This document shows positions 50,749 to 59,346 of a stretch of DNA of 64,000 nucleotides, in pieces; positions within the stretch are counted from its first letter, which is position 1, and each line of letters begins with the position of its first letter. The notes beneath the pieces were generated by a model. The model ran no database searches, was not told the DNA's origin, and saw only the letters and a list, made by a program, of their open reading frames with translations. This DNA comes from Streptomyces hygroscopicus (GTDB lineage Bacteria; Actinomycetota; Actinomycetes; Streptomycetales; Streptomycetaceae). The stretch covers positions 7,564,001-7,628,000 of the forward strand of contig CP018627.1 in the NCBI GenBank assembly GCA_002021875.1. Direction: 5' to 3'. The position numbers were made by a program, and so were the translations under genes.

Positions 50749-53610
50749 GTGTCTCTTCACTCTGCACTCCGTGCGAACAATCCCGAGGCGGTCCACCACG
50801 CGCGCCAACTCGTAGAATATATGCGCGAAATCGTCCGAGGTTCGTACAAGCCGGTGCGGGACTGCCAGAAGTATCCGGAGGTTCTCTGGCTTTCGGGCTT
50901 GCCGGACGACAGGCTCCGGCGGGACCCGGATGGCGACCGGACGCTGCTCAAGGTGGCACACCGACCGCCTCGCCCCGCTCCTGTGCTGCCCGAGGTACTT
51001 GCGGGGTGGGTCGATCCCGAGGCCGCCGCCCTCGCGACGCCCGAAGCACCACCGCTGGCCGAGTCGGGACCGGGTCAGGGCTGGCAGGAGGACGAGAACG
51101 GAGACCTGTTCGAGGTCTCCGAGATCCGCCGGGAGGAAGCGCACGACGTGCTGCGCGCCTACACGCGATGGCTTGAGGCGTGGCGCAAGTGGTCCGAAAA
51201 AGAGCGCGTTGACCGGCCGTACCGGGAACTCCACCAGCAGCTGTACCGAATGGCAACCAGGGTTCAGCAGGACGGCGAGGAATACGAGGCGGTACTGGGC
51301 GCCGGATTCCTGACCGTCGGAGCCGCACGTCCGTCAGCGCGTATCGCCCGGCATATTCTGACGGCGTCGCTGATACTCACCGTGAATTCCACGAATATGT
51401 CCATCACTGTCGCTCTCGCACCTGGCGATCCCGCGCGGCTAGAGGACAGCGAGTTCCTAGGGGCGGACGAGGGCTATAGCACCCGTCTGCTGAGCCCGCT
51501 GCGGGACCGTGTCGACGCGGAAGGGTTCCATCCGCTGTCTCGTGACTCCCAGGACGTGCTCGGCGACTGGTCGGAGAGGGCATTCGGCACCGATCGGGCA
51601 GTGGCGTTCCACCGTGGCTGGGGCCGTCCGCCCGCCGACCCGGCGCTGCCGGTGCCCACGCTTGGGTTCGCGCCGGCGATCATTCTCCGCCCGCGGGGCC
51701 AGGGCGCCCTCGTGAACTTCTACGACGGCATCGCCAACCGCCTCGCCCAGCCCGGTGCCATCGCTCCGCTGGGCCTGGCTCAGTTGCTGTACCGGCTGGA
51801 AGCGGAGGACCGCAGGGTGTGGGGTACAGCAGGGGGGCGCGATGTGCCGCCCGCTCTCGGTCCCGACCCGCTGTTCCCGCTGCTGTCGAACGAAGCCCAG
51901 CGGGAGGTGCTGAAGCGTCTTCAGACCGATACCGGCGTCGTCGTTCAGGGGCCGCCCGGCACGGGAAAGACGCACACCATCGCCAACCTCGTGTGCGCCT
52001 TGCTGGCGGACGGCAAGCGAGTGCTCGTGACGAGTGAGAAGGGCCAGGCGCTGAAGGTTCTGCGGCAGCAACTGCCCGCCGAGCTGCGTAGCCTGTGCGT
52101 CCTCCAGGGCGACCGGCGCCAGGACGGCAGCGACGACCTGGAACAGTCCGTGCGCGCGCTCTCCCAGCTCAGTGCCACCCAGTCGACGGAGCGTCTCGAC
52201 GTAAGGATCAAGGGCCATGAGGCGCTGCGCTCGGAACTGTCGGACACCCGCGCGCGGCTCCGTGACGAACTCCGCGCTGTTCGTGAGGCGGAGTGGTACG
52301 AACACGTCGACGTGGCACCTGGTTACAAAGGGCGGCTTGCGGAGATCGTGGAGACCGTCGCTGCCGGTGCACCGACGTACGACTGGATGCCCGCCCTGCC
52401 CACCTCGGCACCGCGAGAACCTTCGCTGAGCCAGGACGAGGCCCAGCGCCTGCTGGGTCTGGTGTCCCGGCACGGGGCCGGAGTCCTGGACGAGCACGCC
52501 GCCCGCTGCCCGGACCCCGCGGACTTCGTGGCACCCGTGCTGTTCGAAGAAGCTGTCAACGCCCTGGACACCGCTGTGCGCTCCTGCGCCGAAGTCTCCT
52601 CCGACACGCTTTCCCTCGAACTCGCGAATCAGGGACCCGATCTGATCGCGACGTTGGTAGAACTGCTGGACGCGGCGGAACACGCACTTCAGAGCGAGGG
52701 GCTGCCAGGCGAGCCGGCCGCTTGGTCCCCCGACGAATGGACCACTCGTGCCCTGCGGGACGGGATGGGCGGCCAACGCCAACAGCTGTGGGATGGAGTG
52801 CGCCGGTCAGCCGCCCGCGCCGAGGAAGTGCAGAGCATGCTTCAGCGCATCCACTTTGCCGTGCTCGACGTACCTGACGTGGCGCTTGCCGAGGAATCAC
52901 GTCTCATTGCCGCTGGGAGGGACCTCGAACAGTTCCTGCGCGGCGGCGGCAAGCTGCGCAAGCTGGCTCCGAAGGCGGTGCAGAAGGAAGCCCAAGTCCT
53001 TCTCCGGGATTGTCGAGTGGACGGGCGACTGCCCAGTACGCCGGACGAGATCTCCGCACTGGTGGCTCACCTGGCGGCACGCCAGTGCGTCCGGCAGCTG
53101 AACGAGCGCTGGCAGAGTGTCGGCGTGCCCGCTGCCGAGGGCTCCACGGAGGTGGCTCTTTCGGAGTTGTTGGACCGGGTGCCGACGCTCCGCGCGGTGG
53201 ACGGGTTCACCCAGTCCGTACGTACGGTGCACGATGTCCTGCTCAAGGCGCGGATCAAGGCCACGGTGCGGACGGCGCAGCAGTGGGAAAACGTCCGGAC
53301 GTCGGCGAACGGTGCGGAACGGCTGCTCCGTGCCCGTGAGGCGGAGGAGAAGCTGCGGTCTATCGCCGAGCAGCTGCCGCGGCCCGATGCCCGCGGCGTG
53401 GCCGGACTGGCGGAGGTGCATCGGGCCGTCGCCGCCCGTGATGCGCGGGCGTACGCGTCCGCGATCGACTCACTGACCGAGCGTTCCACCGAGAGGCCGA
53501 TCGCCGGGAGGCCCGCAAACTCCTGGACCGACTGTCCGAGGACCATCCGGAACTGGCCCGGCGTTTCACCGAGTCCCCGACCGAGGCGGCTTGGGAGACC
53601 CGCCTCGTGA
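50749..53610 (+). CDS. SF1 helicase-nuclease, 5' part (frameshifted)
   Basis: The first ~915 codons of a DNA2/UPF1-like superfamily 1 helicase. An N-terminal domain of ~330 residues of unknown type is followed by LLSNEAQREVLKRLQTDTGVVVQGPPGTGKTHTIANLV with Walker A near residue 400, then a long coiled insert (residues ~480-900) typical of AAA_11/AAA_12 helicases. At 53490-53497 the sequence GAGAGG carries two bases too many: frame 1 runs on for ~40 unconserved codons, whereas the correct sequence continues in the frame of the next entry. The GTG start has GGGGGAT upstream. Read alone it lacks Walker B and the nuclease, so it is inactive unless frameshifting restores it. Confidence 0.82.
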   Translation: MSLHSALRANNPEAVHHARQLVEYMREIVRGSYKPVRDCQKYPEVLWLSGLPDDRLRRDPDGDRTLLKVAHRPPRPAPVLPEVLAGWVDPEAAALATPEAPPLAESGPGQGWQEDENGDLFEVSEIRREEAHDVLRAYTRWLEAWRKWSEKERVDRPYRELHQQLYRMATRVQQDGEEYEAVLGAGFLTVGAARPSARIARHILTASLILTVNSTNMSITVALAPGDPARLEDSEFLGADEGYSTRLLSPLRDRVDAEGFHPLSRDSQDVLGDWSERAFGTDRAVAFHRGWGRPPADPALPVPTLGFAPAIILRPRGQGALVNFYDGIANRLAQPGAIAPLGLAQLLYRLEAEDRRVWGTAGGRDVPPALGPDPLFPLLSNEAQREVLKRLQTDTGVVVQGPPGTGKTHTIANLVCALLADGKRVLVTSEKGQALKVLRQQLPAELRSLCVLQGDRRQDGSDDLEQSVRALSQLSATQSTERLDVRIKGHEALRSELSDTRARLRDELRAVREAEWYEHVDVAPGYKGRLAEIVETVAAGAPTYDWMPALPTSAPREPSLSQDEAQRLLGLVSRHGAGVLDEHAARCPDPADFVAPVLFEEAVNALDTAVRSCAEVSSDTLSLELANQGPDLIATLVELLDAAEHALQSEGLPGEPAAWSPDEWTTRALRDGMGGQRQQLWDGVRRSAARAEEVQSMLQRIHFAVLDVPDVALAEESRLIAAGRDLEQFLRGGGKLRKLAPKAVQKEAQVLLRDCRVDGRLPSTPDEISALVAHLAARQCVRQLNERWQSVGVPAAEGSTEVALSELLDRVPTLRAVDGFTQSVRTVHDVLLKARIKATVRTAQQWENVRTSANGAERLLRAREAEEKLRSIAEQLPRPDARGVAGLAEVHRAVAARDARAYASAIDSLTERSTERPIAGRPANSWTDCPRTIRNWPGVSPSPRPRRLGRPAS

Positions 53611-55319
53611 ACCTGGACGGAGCCTGGGCATGGCGGCGTGCGCGTACCTTCCAGGACACGAAGCTGACACCCGGCAGGGAAGCCAAGCTGGAAGGAGAAC
53701 TGGAAGCGGTCGAGGCGCAGTTGAAAAACACGGTGACCCAGCTTGCGGCCGACCGAGCGCTGTACCACTGCCTGGACCGGATGACAGCCGGACAGAAGCA
53801 GGCGCTGAGTGCCTACGCGTCGGCCATGGGAAACGCAGGCAAGGGAATGACAGCACTCGGCAAGCGGCATCTGAAGAACGCCCGTTCCGCGATGCGTGAG
53901 GCGCGTGCGGCGGTCCCGGCCTGGGTGATGCCGATCAAGCAGGTCGCCGAAATGATCGATCCCGAGCCGGACGCCTTCGACGTCGTCATCGTGGACGAGG
54001 CGAGCCAGGTCGGTCTGGACGGACTGATGCTGCTGTGGCTCGCTCCGAGGATCATCGTCGTGGGTGACGACAAGCAGTGTGTCCCCTTCTACACGGGCGG
54101 CAAGCACGAGCGGTTCGACGAACGCCTCGACTCACTCCTGCCCCATCTCATCGACTGGCAGCGGGACGGGCTCAGCCCCAAGTCCAACCTCTATGCCCTG
54201 TTGTCCGCCCGTTTCACCGAGACGATTCGACTCACCGAGCACTTCCGGTGCATGCCGGAGATCATCAAGTGGTCCTCCGCTCAGTTCTATCCCGACAACG
54301 AACTCGTGCCGCTGCGGCAGTACGGAGCGGACCGGTTGCGACCCCTCGAAGTCGTCCATGTCCATGAAGGCCACTGCGAAGGGCGACGAGAGACTCTGGT
54401 CAACAGGCCCGAGGCCGAGCGCATCGTCGCCAAGTTGCAGGAACTCGCGGAGGACGAGGCGTACGCGAAACGGAGTTTCGGAGTCATCGTGCTCCGATCC
54501 GGGCACCAGACCAGGCTGCTGGAGAATCTCATCGACACGCGGATCGACCCCGCGATTCGTGAGCGGCACAACATACGAGTCGGCACGGCCGAACAGTTCC
54601 AGGGGGACGAACGGGACGTCATCCTGCTCTCGCTGGTCATCGACGCCGACAACACCCGGGCCCTGACCGGCCAGGGCGATGGAAGGCGGTTCAACGTGGC
54701 CGCCAGCCGGGCTCGCGACCAGATGTGGCTGTTCACATCCGTCACACCGGACCAGCTGCGCAGCAGGGACCTGCGCCACTCCCTGCTCACCTATATGCAG
54801 GCGCCGCCGGAACTCCAGGGCACCTCTCCCAGCCTGTCAGCTGTCTCAACCGACGAGCAGTGCGAGCCATTCGAGTCTCTGTTCGAGCAGCGAGTCTTCT
54901 GCAAGATCAAGAAACGCGGCTACCACGTCGTCCCCCAGTGGAAAGTCAGCGGCAAGCGCATCGACCTCGTCGTCGTCGGAGAAGCAGGCCGCCTCGCCGT
55001 GGAGTGCGACGGTAGCCCGTATCACTCCACCCCCGACCAGATCCGTGACGACTACGAGCGAGAGCGGGAACTGCGCCGGGCGGGATGGCAGTTCTGGCGC
55101 GTACGCAGCAGCGAGTTCGCCCTGTCTCCGGAGGATTCGCTGGCGCCGTTGTGGAAGCGTCTTGACGCTCTGGGTATCCGGCCCGGAGTCACCGAGGAGG
55201 GCCAGGGCGACACGGGGAACGGTTGGGCCCCGGTCGAGATGGACGATGCCGACCTCACCACTGACGAACTCGACGCCATGCTCGATGAGGATGCGTCCGT
55301 CTCTCTCGAAGGAGCCTGA
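53607..55319 (+). CDS. SF1 helicase-nuclease, 3' part (Walker B to MTES/Vsr-like nuclease)
   Basis: The continuation of the previous entry; in this frame homology resumes at about 53493 (EADRREARKLLDRLSEDHPELARRF), before the first possible start, so this is not a separate gene in origin. Helicase motifs: VVIVDEASQ (Walker B), IIVVGDDKQCVPF (motif III), TEHFRCMPEI (motif IV), GTAEQFQGDERDVILLS (motif V) and RRFNVAASRARDQMWLF (motif VI). From ~residue 410 comes a restriction-endonuclease-like domain of the MTES_1575/Vsr-DUF559 type: SLFEQRVFCKIKKRGY, RIDLVVVGEAGRLAVECDG (D...ExD core) and QFWRVRSSEF. Combined length would be about 1,500 residues. Such fusions occur in defence islands. Confidence 0.85.
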   Translation: MNLDGAWAWRRARTFQDTKLTPGREAKLEGELEAVEAQLKNTVTQLAADRALYHCLDRMTAGQKQALSAYASAMGNAGKGMTALGKRHLKNARSAMREARAAVPAWVMPIKQVAEMIDPEPDAFDVVIVDEASQVGLDGLMLLWLAPRIIVVGDDKQCVPFYTGGKHERFDERLDSLLPHLIDWQRDGLSPKSNLYALLSARFTETIRLTEHFRCMPEIIKWSSAQFYPDNELVPLRQYGADRLRPLEVVHVHEGHCEGRRETLVNRPEAERIVAKLQELAEDEAYAKRSFGVIVLRSGHQTRLLENLIDTRIDPAIRERHNIRVGTAEQFQGDERDVILLSLVIDADNTRALTGQGDGRRFNVAASRARDQMWLFTSVTPDQLRSRDLRHSLLTYMQAPPELQGTSPSLSAVSTDEQCEPFESLFEQRVFCKIKKRGYHVVPQWKVSGKRIDLVVVGEAGRLAVECDGSPYHSTPDQIRDDYERERELRRAGWQFWRVRSSEFALSPEDSLAPLWKRLDALGIRPGVTEEGQGDTGNGWAPVEMDDADLTTDELDAMLDEDASVSLEGA

Positions 55320-55320
55320 T

Positions 55321-56280
55321 GTGAACGAGATCTTCGACGACAGCACGCTGACAGAGGTCGCCCACCTGATCTGCGGGGACGAGCCGCCGCTGCTCTACCG
55401 GAAGGGGTACGAGATAGCCGTGTTCTTCCAGCGGGCGGGCTGGGACGACGTTCCGGAGTACGACGGCACACCGAGGCACAAGTGGGCCCGGGAACTCCTG
55501 AAGGAGCGGCAGGAGGACGGCACGGACGACGCCGAGCGCGCGATCCTGCGCCTGGCGAACCGCCTTGAGTACTACAACCAGCAGCAGGAGTACCACGCCA
55601 CGCTGAAGCAGCTCAACGAGATACTCGTGCTCGACGGACGTCGGATCAGCGAGGACGGAGGCCAGCCGGTCCTGGCCCGCTGCGAAGCCGGTTTCGAGAA
55701 CGAAGTACGACAGCTGCCGCGTGTCGAGCTGAAGGTCTCCGTGACGGAGGTGGTGAGTGACCCGGAACTCGCCGCCACTGTGCAACTCCGGCTGGACGAG
55801 GCACGCACCTGCTACGAGCACGGCGCCTACACATCGGCGGTCATCATGCTGGGCAGCCTCCTGGAGGGGGTGCTCGCGCATGCCGCGCACGTCCGCGCCG
55901 CAGGCGTACGCATGCCGAAGCCGTTGCGGAACATGGGGCTGAATGACTTCGTCGACTTCGCGTACGAGAACAAATGGATCGAGCACGATGCCAAACTGGC
56001 CTCGGAGCTTGTCCGGCACTACAGGAATCTCGTCCATCCCCTGGCGGAGAAACGGACCGGACACAGCCCGAACCGCGACACGCTCGACATGTGCTGGCCG
56101 GTGGTGAATGCCACGCTGAACGATCTCGCGGCGACGGCAGCAGCGCCCCCTGCCCCGCCTCCTCCGCGTGCGCCCGCAGATCAAGGTCGTGGCCGCAACC
56201 CCAGTGCCTCCACTCAACGCCCCACGCCTGCCTCTGTCGCTCGTCGCCGTCCAGGCGGAGGAACATCAACGGGCACTTGA
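55321..56280 (+). CDS. HEPN/DUF4145-like protein with AbiJ-like N-terminus
   Basis: 319 residues, GTG start 1 bp after the helicase stop with AAGGAG, so it is co-transcribed and coupled. The N-terminal ~110 residues (AHLICGDEPPLLYRKGYEIAVFFQRAGWDDVPEYDG, HKWARELLKER) resemble the helical N-terminal domains found in AbiJ-type proteins. The second half, QLRLDEARTCYEHGAYTSAVIMLGSLLEGVLAHAAHVR to LVRHYRNLVHPLAEKR, matches the DUF4145/HEPN pattern with RNLVH as the R-N-x-x-H motif of HEPN nucleases. The last ~35 residues are Pro/Arg-rich and may be read-through of a mutated end. Family assignment is by motif only. It looks like the toxic partner of the helicase-nuclease. Confidence 0.65.
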   Translation: MNEIFDDSTLTEVAHLICGDEPPLLYRKGYEIAVFFQRAGWDDVPEYDGTPRHKWARELLKERQEDGTDDAERAILRLANRLEYYNQQQEYHATLKQLNEILVLDGRRISEDGGQPVLARCEAGFENEVRQLPRVELKVSVTEVVSDPELAATVQLRLDEARTCYEHGAYTSAVIMLGSLLEGVLAHAAHVRAAGVRMPKPLRNMGLNDFVDFAYENKWIEHDAKLASELVRHYRNLVHPLAEKRTGHSPNRDTLDMCWPVVNATLNDLAATAAAPPAPPPPRAPADQGRGRNPSASTQRPTPASVARRRPGGGTSTGT

Positions 56281-56476
56281 GCTGCGGGTGCACTTGATCC
56301 AGCGTGGGCGGCAAGCCGCCCACGAGGTGCTGCCGCTCTTCCCGGGCTGATGGCCATCCTCTATCGGGAAGAGGCAATCAGCCGGTCGGGACCTAGCCGG
56401 GGTCGCGCGGCTGACAGGCCCCGTCACTTGGGGCAGTCCTGATCCGAAAGAAGGACCCTGGCGGGGCCGAGCCAGC

Positions 56477-56839
56477 TCACAGGCTTGTGACGGCCTGTCC
56501 GGTGAGTGCCTGGGCGATCTGCCAGAGCTGGCCGCCGCGGGACGCCTTGACGAGCACAACGTCATCGGGGCGGAGGATGGATTCGAGGTAGGCGGCAGCG
56601 GTCTTGTTGTCGCGGACGATTCCGATCTCGGGAACCCCTGCGGCGCCTGCCGCGAGGGCGAGCTGTTTGGCGAGGTCTCCGCCGACCGCCAAGACGAAAT
56701 CGACGCCGGCTTCCGCCGCGAAGCGCCCGATCTCGCGGTGGGCTTCCACTGCCTCGTCGCCCAGCTCCAGCATCTCTCCGAGTACGGCGATCCTTCGGCC
56801 GCCTGCGGCCTCGGTGGGCTCGCCGTCTGTCTCGGTCAT
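56477..56839 (-). CDS. Stand-alone MurF C-terminal domain protein
   Basis: 120 residues that match only the third domain of UDP-MurNAc-tripeptide:D-Ala-D-Ala ligase (MurF): RRIAVLGEMLELGDEAVEAHREIGRFAAEAGVDFVLAVGG and the terminal DDVVLVKASRGGQLWQIAQALTG. The N-terminal and central ATPase domains (GTNGKT motif) are absent. The start overlaps the stop of the peptidase-like gene by 4 bp, so the short form appears designed rather than a random truncation. In MurF this domain positions the D-Ala-D-Ala-like acceptor. Last gene of the four-gene operon. What it does without the ATPase is unknown. Confidence 0.8.
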   Translation of the reverse strand: MTETDGEPTEAAGGRRIAVLGEMLELGDEAVEAHREIGRFAAEAGVDFVLAVGGDLAKQLALAAGAAGVPEIGIVRDNKTAAAYLESILRPDDVVLVKASRGGQLWQIAQALTGQAVTSL

Positions 56840-57387
56840 CGAGAGTCTCCGTTGTGAGTGAGGGGCGCGAAGGTGATCGCGCGGCCGGTGTAGGAAGGGG
56901 ACAAGCGGCTGAGAGGGAGGCGATCGTGCGTCTGGCCCCAGGCCGACGGGTCCCGGAAGAGGATCGTCGGGTCGGGGCCGTCCTCGTAGCCGCGGAGGAT
57001 GACGAGGTGACCGCCTGAACGGCCGTCGTCGGGGAACTGCTCGGTCACCGACACGATGAGCGGGGCGTCTTCGAGGCGGCCGAGCAGTTCTTCAACGGGC
57101 ACGGGCTCTGCGTGAGCGGGCACTCCCAGGTCGGTCGCCAGGCTCGCGATCCCGGCGTGGAGTGCTCCGCGCGGGGTCAGAACCTCGTGCTTGACCGCGA
57201 GCTTCAGGAGTTCCGTCACCGTGGGCGCCTGATGCCCGTAGGCGAGCAGGATCATCCTCAGCGATGCCAGGCCGCACGCCCGGTTGGACCATTCGGTCCT
57301 GTCTCCCAGTGCCCAGCCCCCGTGGAGATCCCACTCGGCGGGGGCGATGAGCTGTCGGCACATGGGGACATCGTGGACGCGCGGCAC
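56836..57387 (-). CDS. C39-like cysteine peptidase/transglutaminase-fold protein
   Basis: 183 residues of the papain-like C39 group. The catalytic Cys is in WSNRACGLASLRMILLAYG, the His in GGHLVILRGYEDG and the Asp in LFRDPSAWG. No transmembrane or ABC domain is attached, so it is a free cytosolic enzyme unlike bacteriocin exporters. It may cleave or process a peptide made by the neighbours. Coupled on one side to the MurF-C gene and 12 bp from the ligase gene upstream. Overall fold assignment is good, function open. Confidence 0.78.
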   Translation of the reverse strand: MPRVHDVPMCRQLIAPAEWDLHGGWALGDRTEWSNRACGLASLRMILLAYGHQAPTVTELLKLAVKHEVLTPRGALHAGIASLATDLGVPAHAEPVPVEELLGRLEDAPLIVSVTEQFPDDGRSGGHLVILRGYEDGPDPTILFRDPSAWGQTHDRLPLSRLSPSYTGRAITFAPLTHNGDSR

Positions 57388-57399
57388 AGCGGCAAGCTC

Positions 57400-58491
57400 C
57401 TACGGGGAGACGGCAGCCTCCCGCGTCAGTGTGGCGCTGGAGAACGCGGGAGCGGGCAGGGGCACATCGTATGGCGGGCGGGCCAGGGCCTCGTGCAGCA
57501 TCGCCAAGACGACATCCGTGTGCGTGAGCCCGACCATCGCCGCCCCTACCGCGAAGTTGCTGTCACGGGACATGCCCGGCGTGCTGTTGACTTCCAGCAC
57601 GTACGGCTCGCCGTCCTCGGTGAGGACCAAGTCGATACGGGCTGAACCGCGCAGCCCGATCCCGTCCCACAGGGTCCGGACGTCCCTGGTGATCCTTTCC
57701 AGCACATCGGGCGCCAGCTTGGCGGCGTGCACGGTTACGGTGCCCCTGGAATCCACGTCGATCTTCGTGTCGGCGTCGTAGAACTCGGCTTCGTTGGCTT
57801 CGGTGGCCAGTGGCGGGAAGACGATGACGGAGCCGCCCGGAAGCTCCAGCAGCCCCACGGTCAGCGGCGTGCCGCTCACGTAGTCCTCCACGAGCACGGC
57901 CGCGCCCTCGTCGACGGCGGCGCCTGCCAGGGCTGCGGGTAGCTCGGCCCGGCTGTGTACGAGGCTCATGCCCACGCTGGACCCACCGAAGGGCGGCTTG
58001 ACCATCACGGGGCGGCCCTTCCAGGTCGCTGGGCCACTGGTCCAGACATGCCAGCCAGGCGTGGGGATGCCGAGAGTCCGCATCACCCGCTTGCAGAGGA
58101 TCTTGTCGGCGGCCACCGCGGATGCCCCGACCCCGCTGCCGCAGTAGGGCACGCGAAGGTAGTCGAGCAGGCCCTGCAATCGGCCGTCCTCCCCGTACGG
58201 CCCGTGGAGGTTGGAGAGGACCACGTCGTACCCGACCAGATCCATGATGAAGTCCGGTTCGCACGGGTCCAGCACCTTCCAGCGGGCGCCGATCTCCTCC
58301 AGCGCCCCGGCCAGGGCGGTGACGGATCGCTGCTCGACGGGGCACTTCGAGTGGTAGAGTCGGTCTTCGGCGGACACGGGCCCGTAGATCAGGGCGACAC
58401 CGAGGCCCTGACGGCTCTGTCCCCATGCGCGAAGGTCCTCGGCGGCCTTCCGCACCGCGCGATCCGAGCTGGGGCTGAGGAAGAGAGTCAT
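57400..58491 (-). CDS. D-Ala-D-Ala-ligase-like ATP-grasp enzyme
   Basis: 363 residues. An N-terminal Rossmann-like domain (VALIYGPVSAEDRLYHSKCPV, VVLSNLHGPYGEDGRLQGLLD) precedes ATP-grasp: CGSGVGASAVAADKILCKRVMRTLGIPTPG (as in Ddl, where Ser and Lys bind ATP), VMVKPPFGGSSVGMSLV (glycine loop), ARIDLVLTEDGEPYVLEVNSTPGMSRDSNF (Mg-binding Glu/Asn). It should join two D- or L-amino acids or link an amino acid to a peptide. The N-terminal ~30 residues are longer than Ddl and the Tyr-Ser-x substrate triad differs, so the product may not be D-Ala-D-Ala. ATG overlaps the dapF stop. Element 1 retains a fragment of a close homolog. Confidence 0.87.
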   Translation of the reverse strand: MTLFLSPSSDRAVRKAAEDLRAWGQSRQGLGVALIYGPVSAEDRLYHSKCPVEQRSVTALAGALEEIGARWKVLDPCEPDFIMDLVGYDVVLSNLHGPYGEDGRLQGLLDYLRVPYCGSGVGASAVAADKILCKRVMRTLGIPTPGWHVWTSGPATWKGRPVMVKPPFGGSSVGMSLVHSRAELPAALAGAAVDEGAAVLVEDYVSGTPLTVGLLELPGGSVIVFPPLATEANEAEFYDADTKIDVDSRGTVTVHAAKLAPDVLERITRDVRTLWDGIGLRGSARIDLVLTEDGEPYVLEVNSTPGMSRDSNFAVGAAMVGLTHTDVVLAMLHEALARPPYDVPLPAPAFSSATLTREAAVSP

Positions 58492-59288
58492 GCGAGTACC
58501 CCTTCGAAGGTGTGGGTGACCGGGCCGCCGACCCACTGCGTTCGGTTCGGCTGGGCGTCGTGGGGCCGGACCGTGAGCGGTTCTCCGGCGCGGTTGTGAA
58601 CGGTGACGGCGCGTGGTGCGACGAGCCCGCGCATGGTCGCGACGACGACGGCTGCCACTGCCCCGCTGCCGCACGACAGGGTTTCCGCCTCGACACCGCG
58701 TTCGTAGGTGCGGATCTTCAGCGCCTGGTGGCCGGCGGATTGAACGAAGTTGACGTTCGTGCCCAGCGGGGCCAGGTCGGGATGGTGACGGATGATGCGA
58801 CCGACCACTACCGCGTCGATGGCGTCCACGTTGCCCACGATGGCTACGACGTGCTCCGTGCCGGTGTGGGCGCTGTCGATCCAGGTCGGCCTGCCGTTGA
58901 TGACCGTTTGTAAGCGCCGGGGGAGGATTTCGCTCACCTCGACCGTGACCCACACGGAGTCGTCCGACACGACCGCCTCGTGCACGACTCCGGCCATGCG
59001 GAGACTCATCTGCTGGAAGCCGTGATCGTGGCGAGCGGCCCAGGCGGAGCACCGCAGGGCATTGCCGCACATCGTTGTGATCGACCCGTCCGCGTTGAAG
59101 CAGGCGACGTCGAGGACGGCGGGGTCCTCGCTGACCAATCGGCTGAGGACCAGCCCATCCGCGCCTACGCCGGTACGTCTGGCACATAGGCGCTCGGCCT
59201 CCTTGGACCAGTCCTTGTCGTCGTCCGGTTCGTGGCCGGAGAGCAGGACAAAGTCGTTTCCCGCTCCGTGGATCTTGCGAAAGCGCAT
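58488..59288 (-). CDS. dapF: Diaminopimelate epimerase-like protein (DapF)
   Basis: 266 residues, start ATG. FRKIHGAGNDFVLLSG is the family N-terminus. The first cysteine region is ACFNADGSITTMCGNALRCSAWAA, containing the catalytic MCGNALRC, and the second is EAETLSCGSGAVAAVVVATMRG, with the second catalytic Cys. It can therefore epimerise an amino acid at C-alpha through two cysteines. Normal cell-wall dapF usually lies elsewhere in Streptomyces chromosomes; here an extra copy heads an operon with a Ddl-like ligase, a C39 peptidase and a MurF-C protein on a mobile element. It may act on DAP or on another amino acid or peptide. Confidence 0.9.
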   Translation of the reverse strand: MRFRKIHGAGNDFVLLSGHEPDDDKDWSKEAERLCARRTGVGADGLVLSRLVSEDPAVLDVACFNADGSITTMCGNALRCSAWAARHDHGFQQMSLRMAGVVHEAVVSDDSVWVTVEVSEILPRRLQTVINGRPTWIDSAHTGTEHVVAIVGNVDAIDAVVVGRIIRHHPDLAPLGTNVNFVQSAGHQALKIRTYERGVEAETLSCGSGAVAAVVVATMRGLVAPRAVTVHNRAGEPLTVRPHDAQPNRTQWVGGPVTHTFEGVLA

Positions 59289-59346
59289 GACAGTGCTCCT
59301 CGCGTGGTGAGGTGAGAAGGAAGGTGCGGTGCCGAGCGGGCCGTGA

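Noticed and set aside
56168..56350. Plus-strand frame ending RQAAHEVLPLFPG after the HEPN-like gene
   Set aside because: Could be a fragment of another gene, but the codon pattern is unclear on both strands and no family was recognised.
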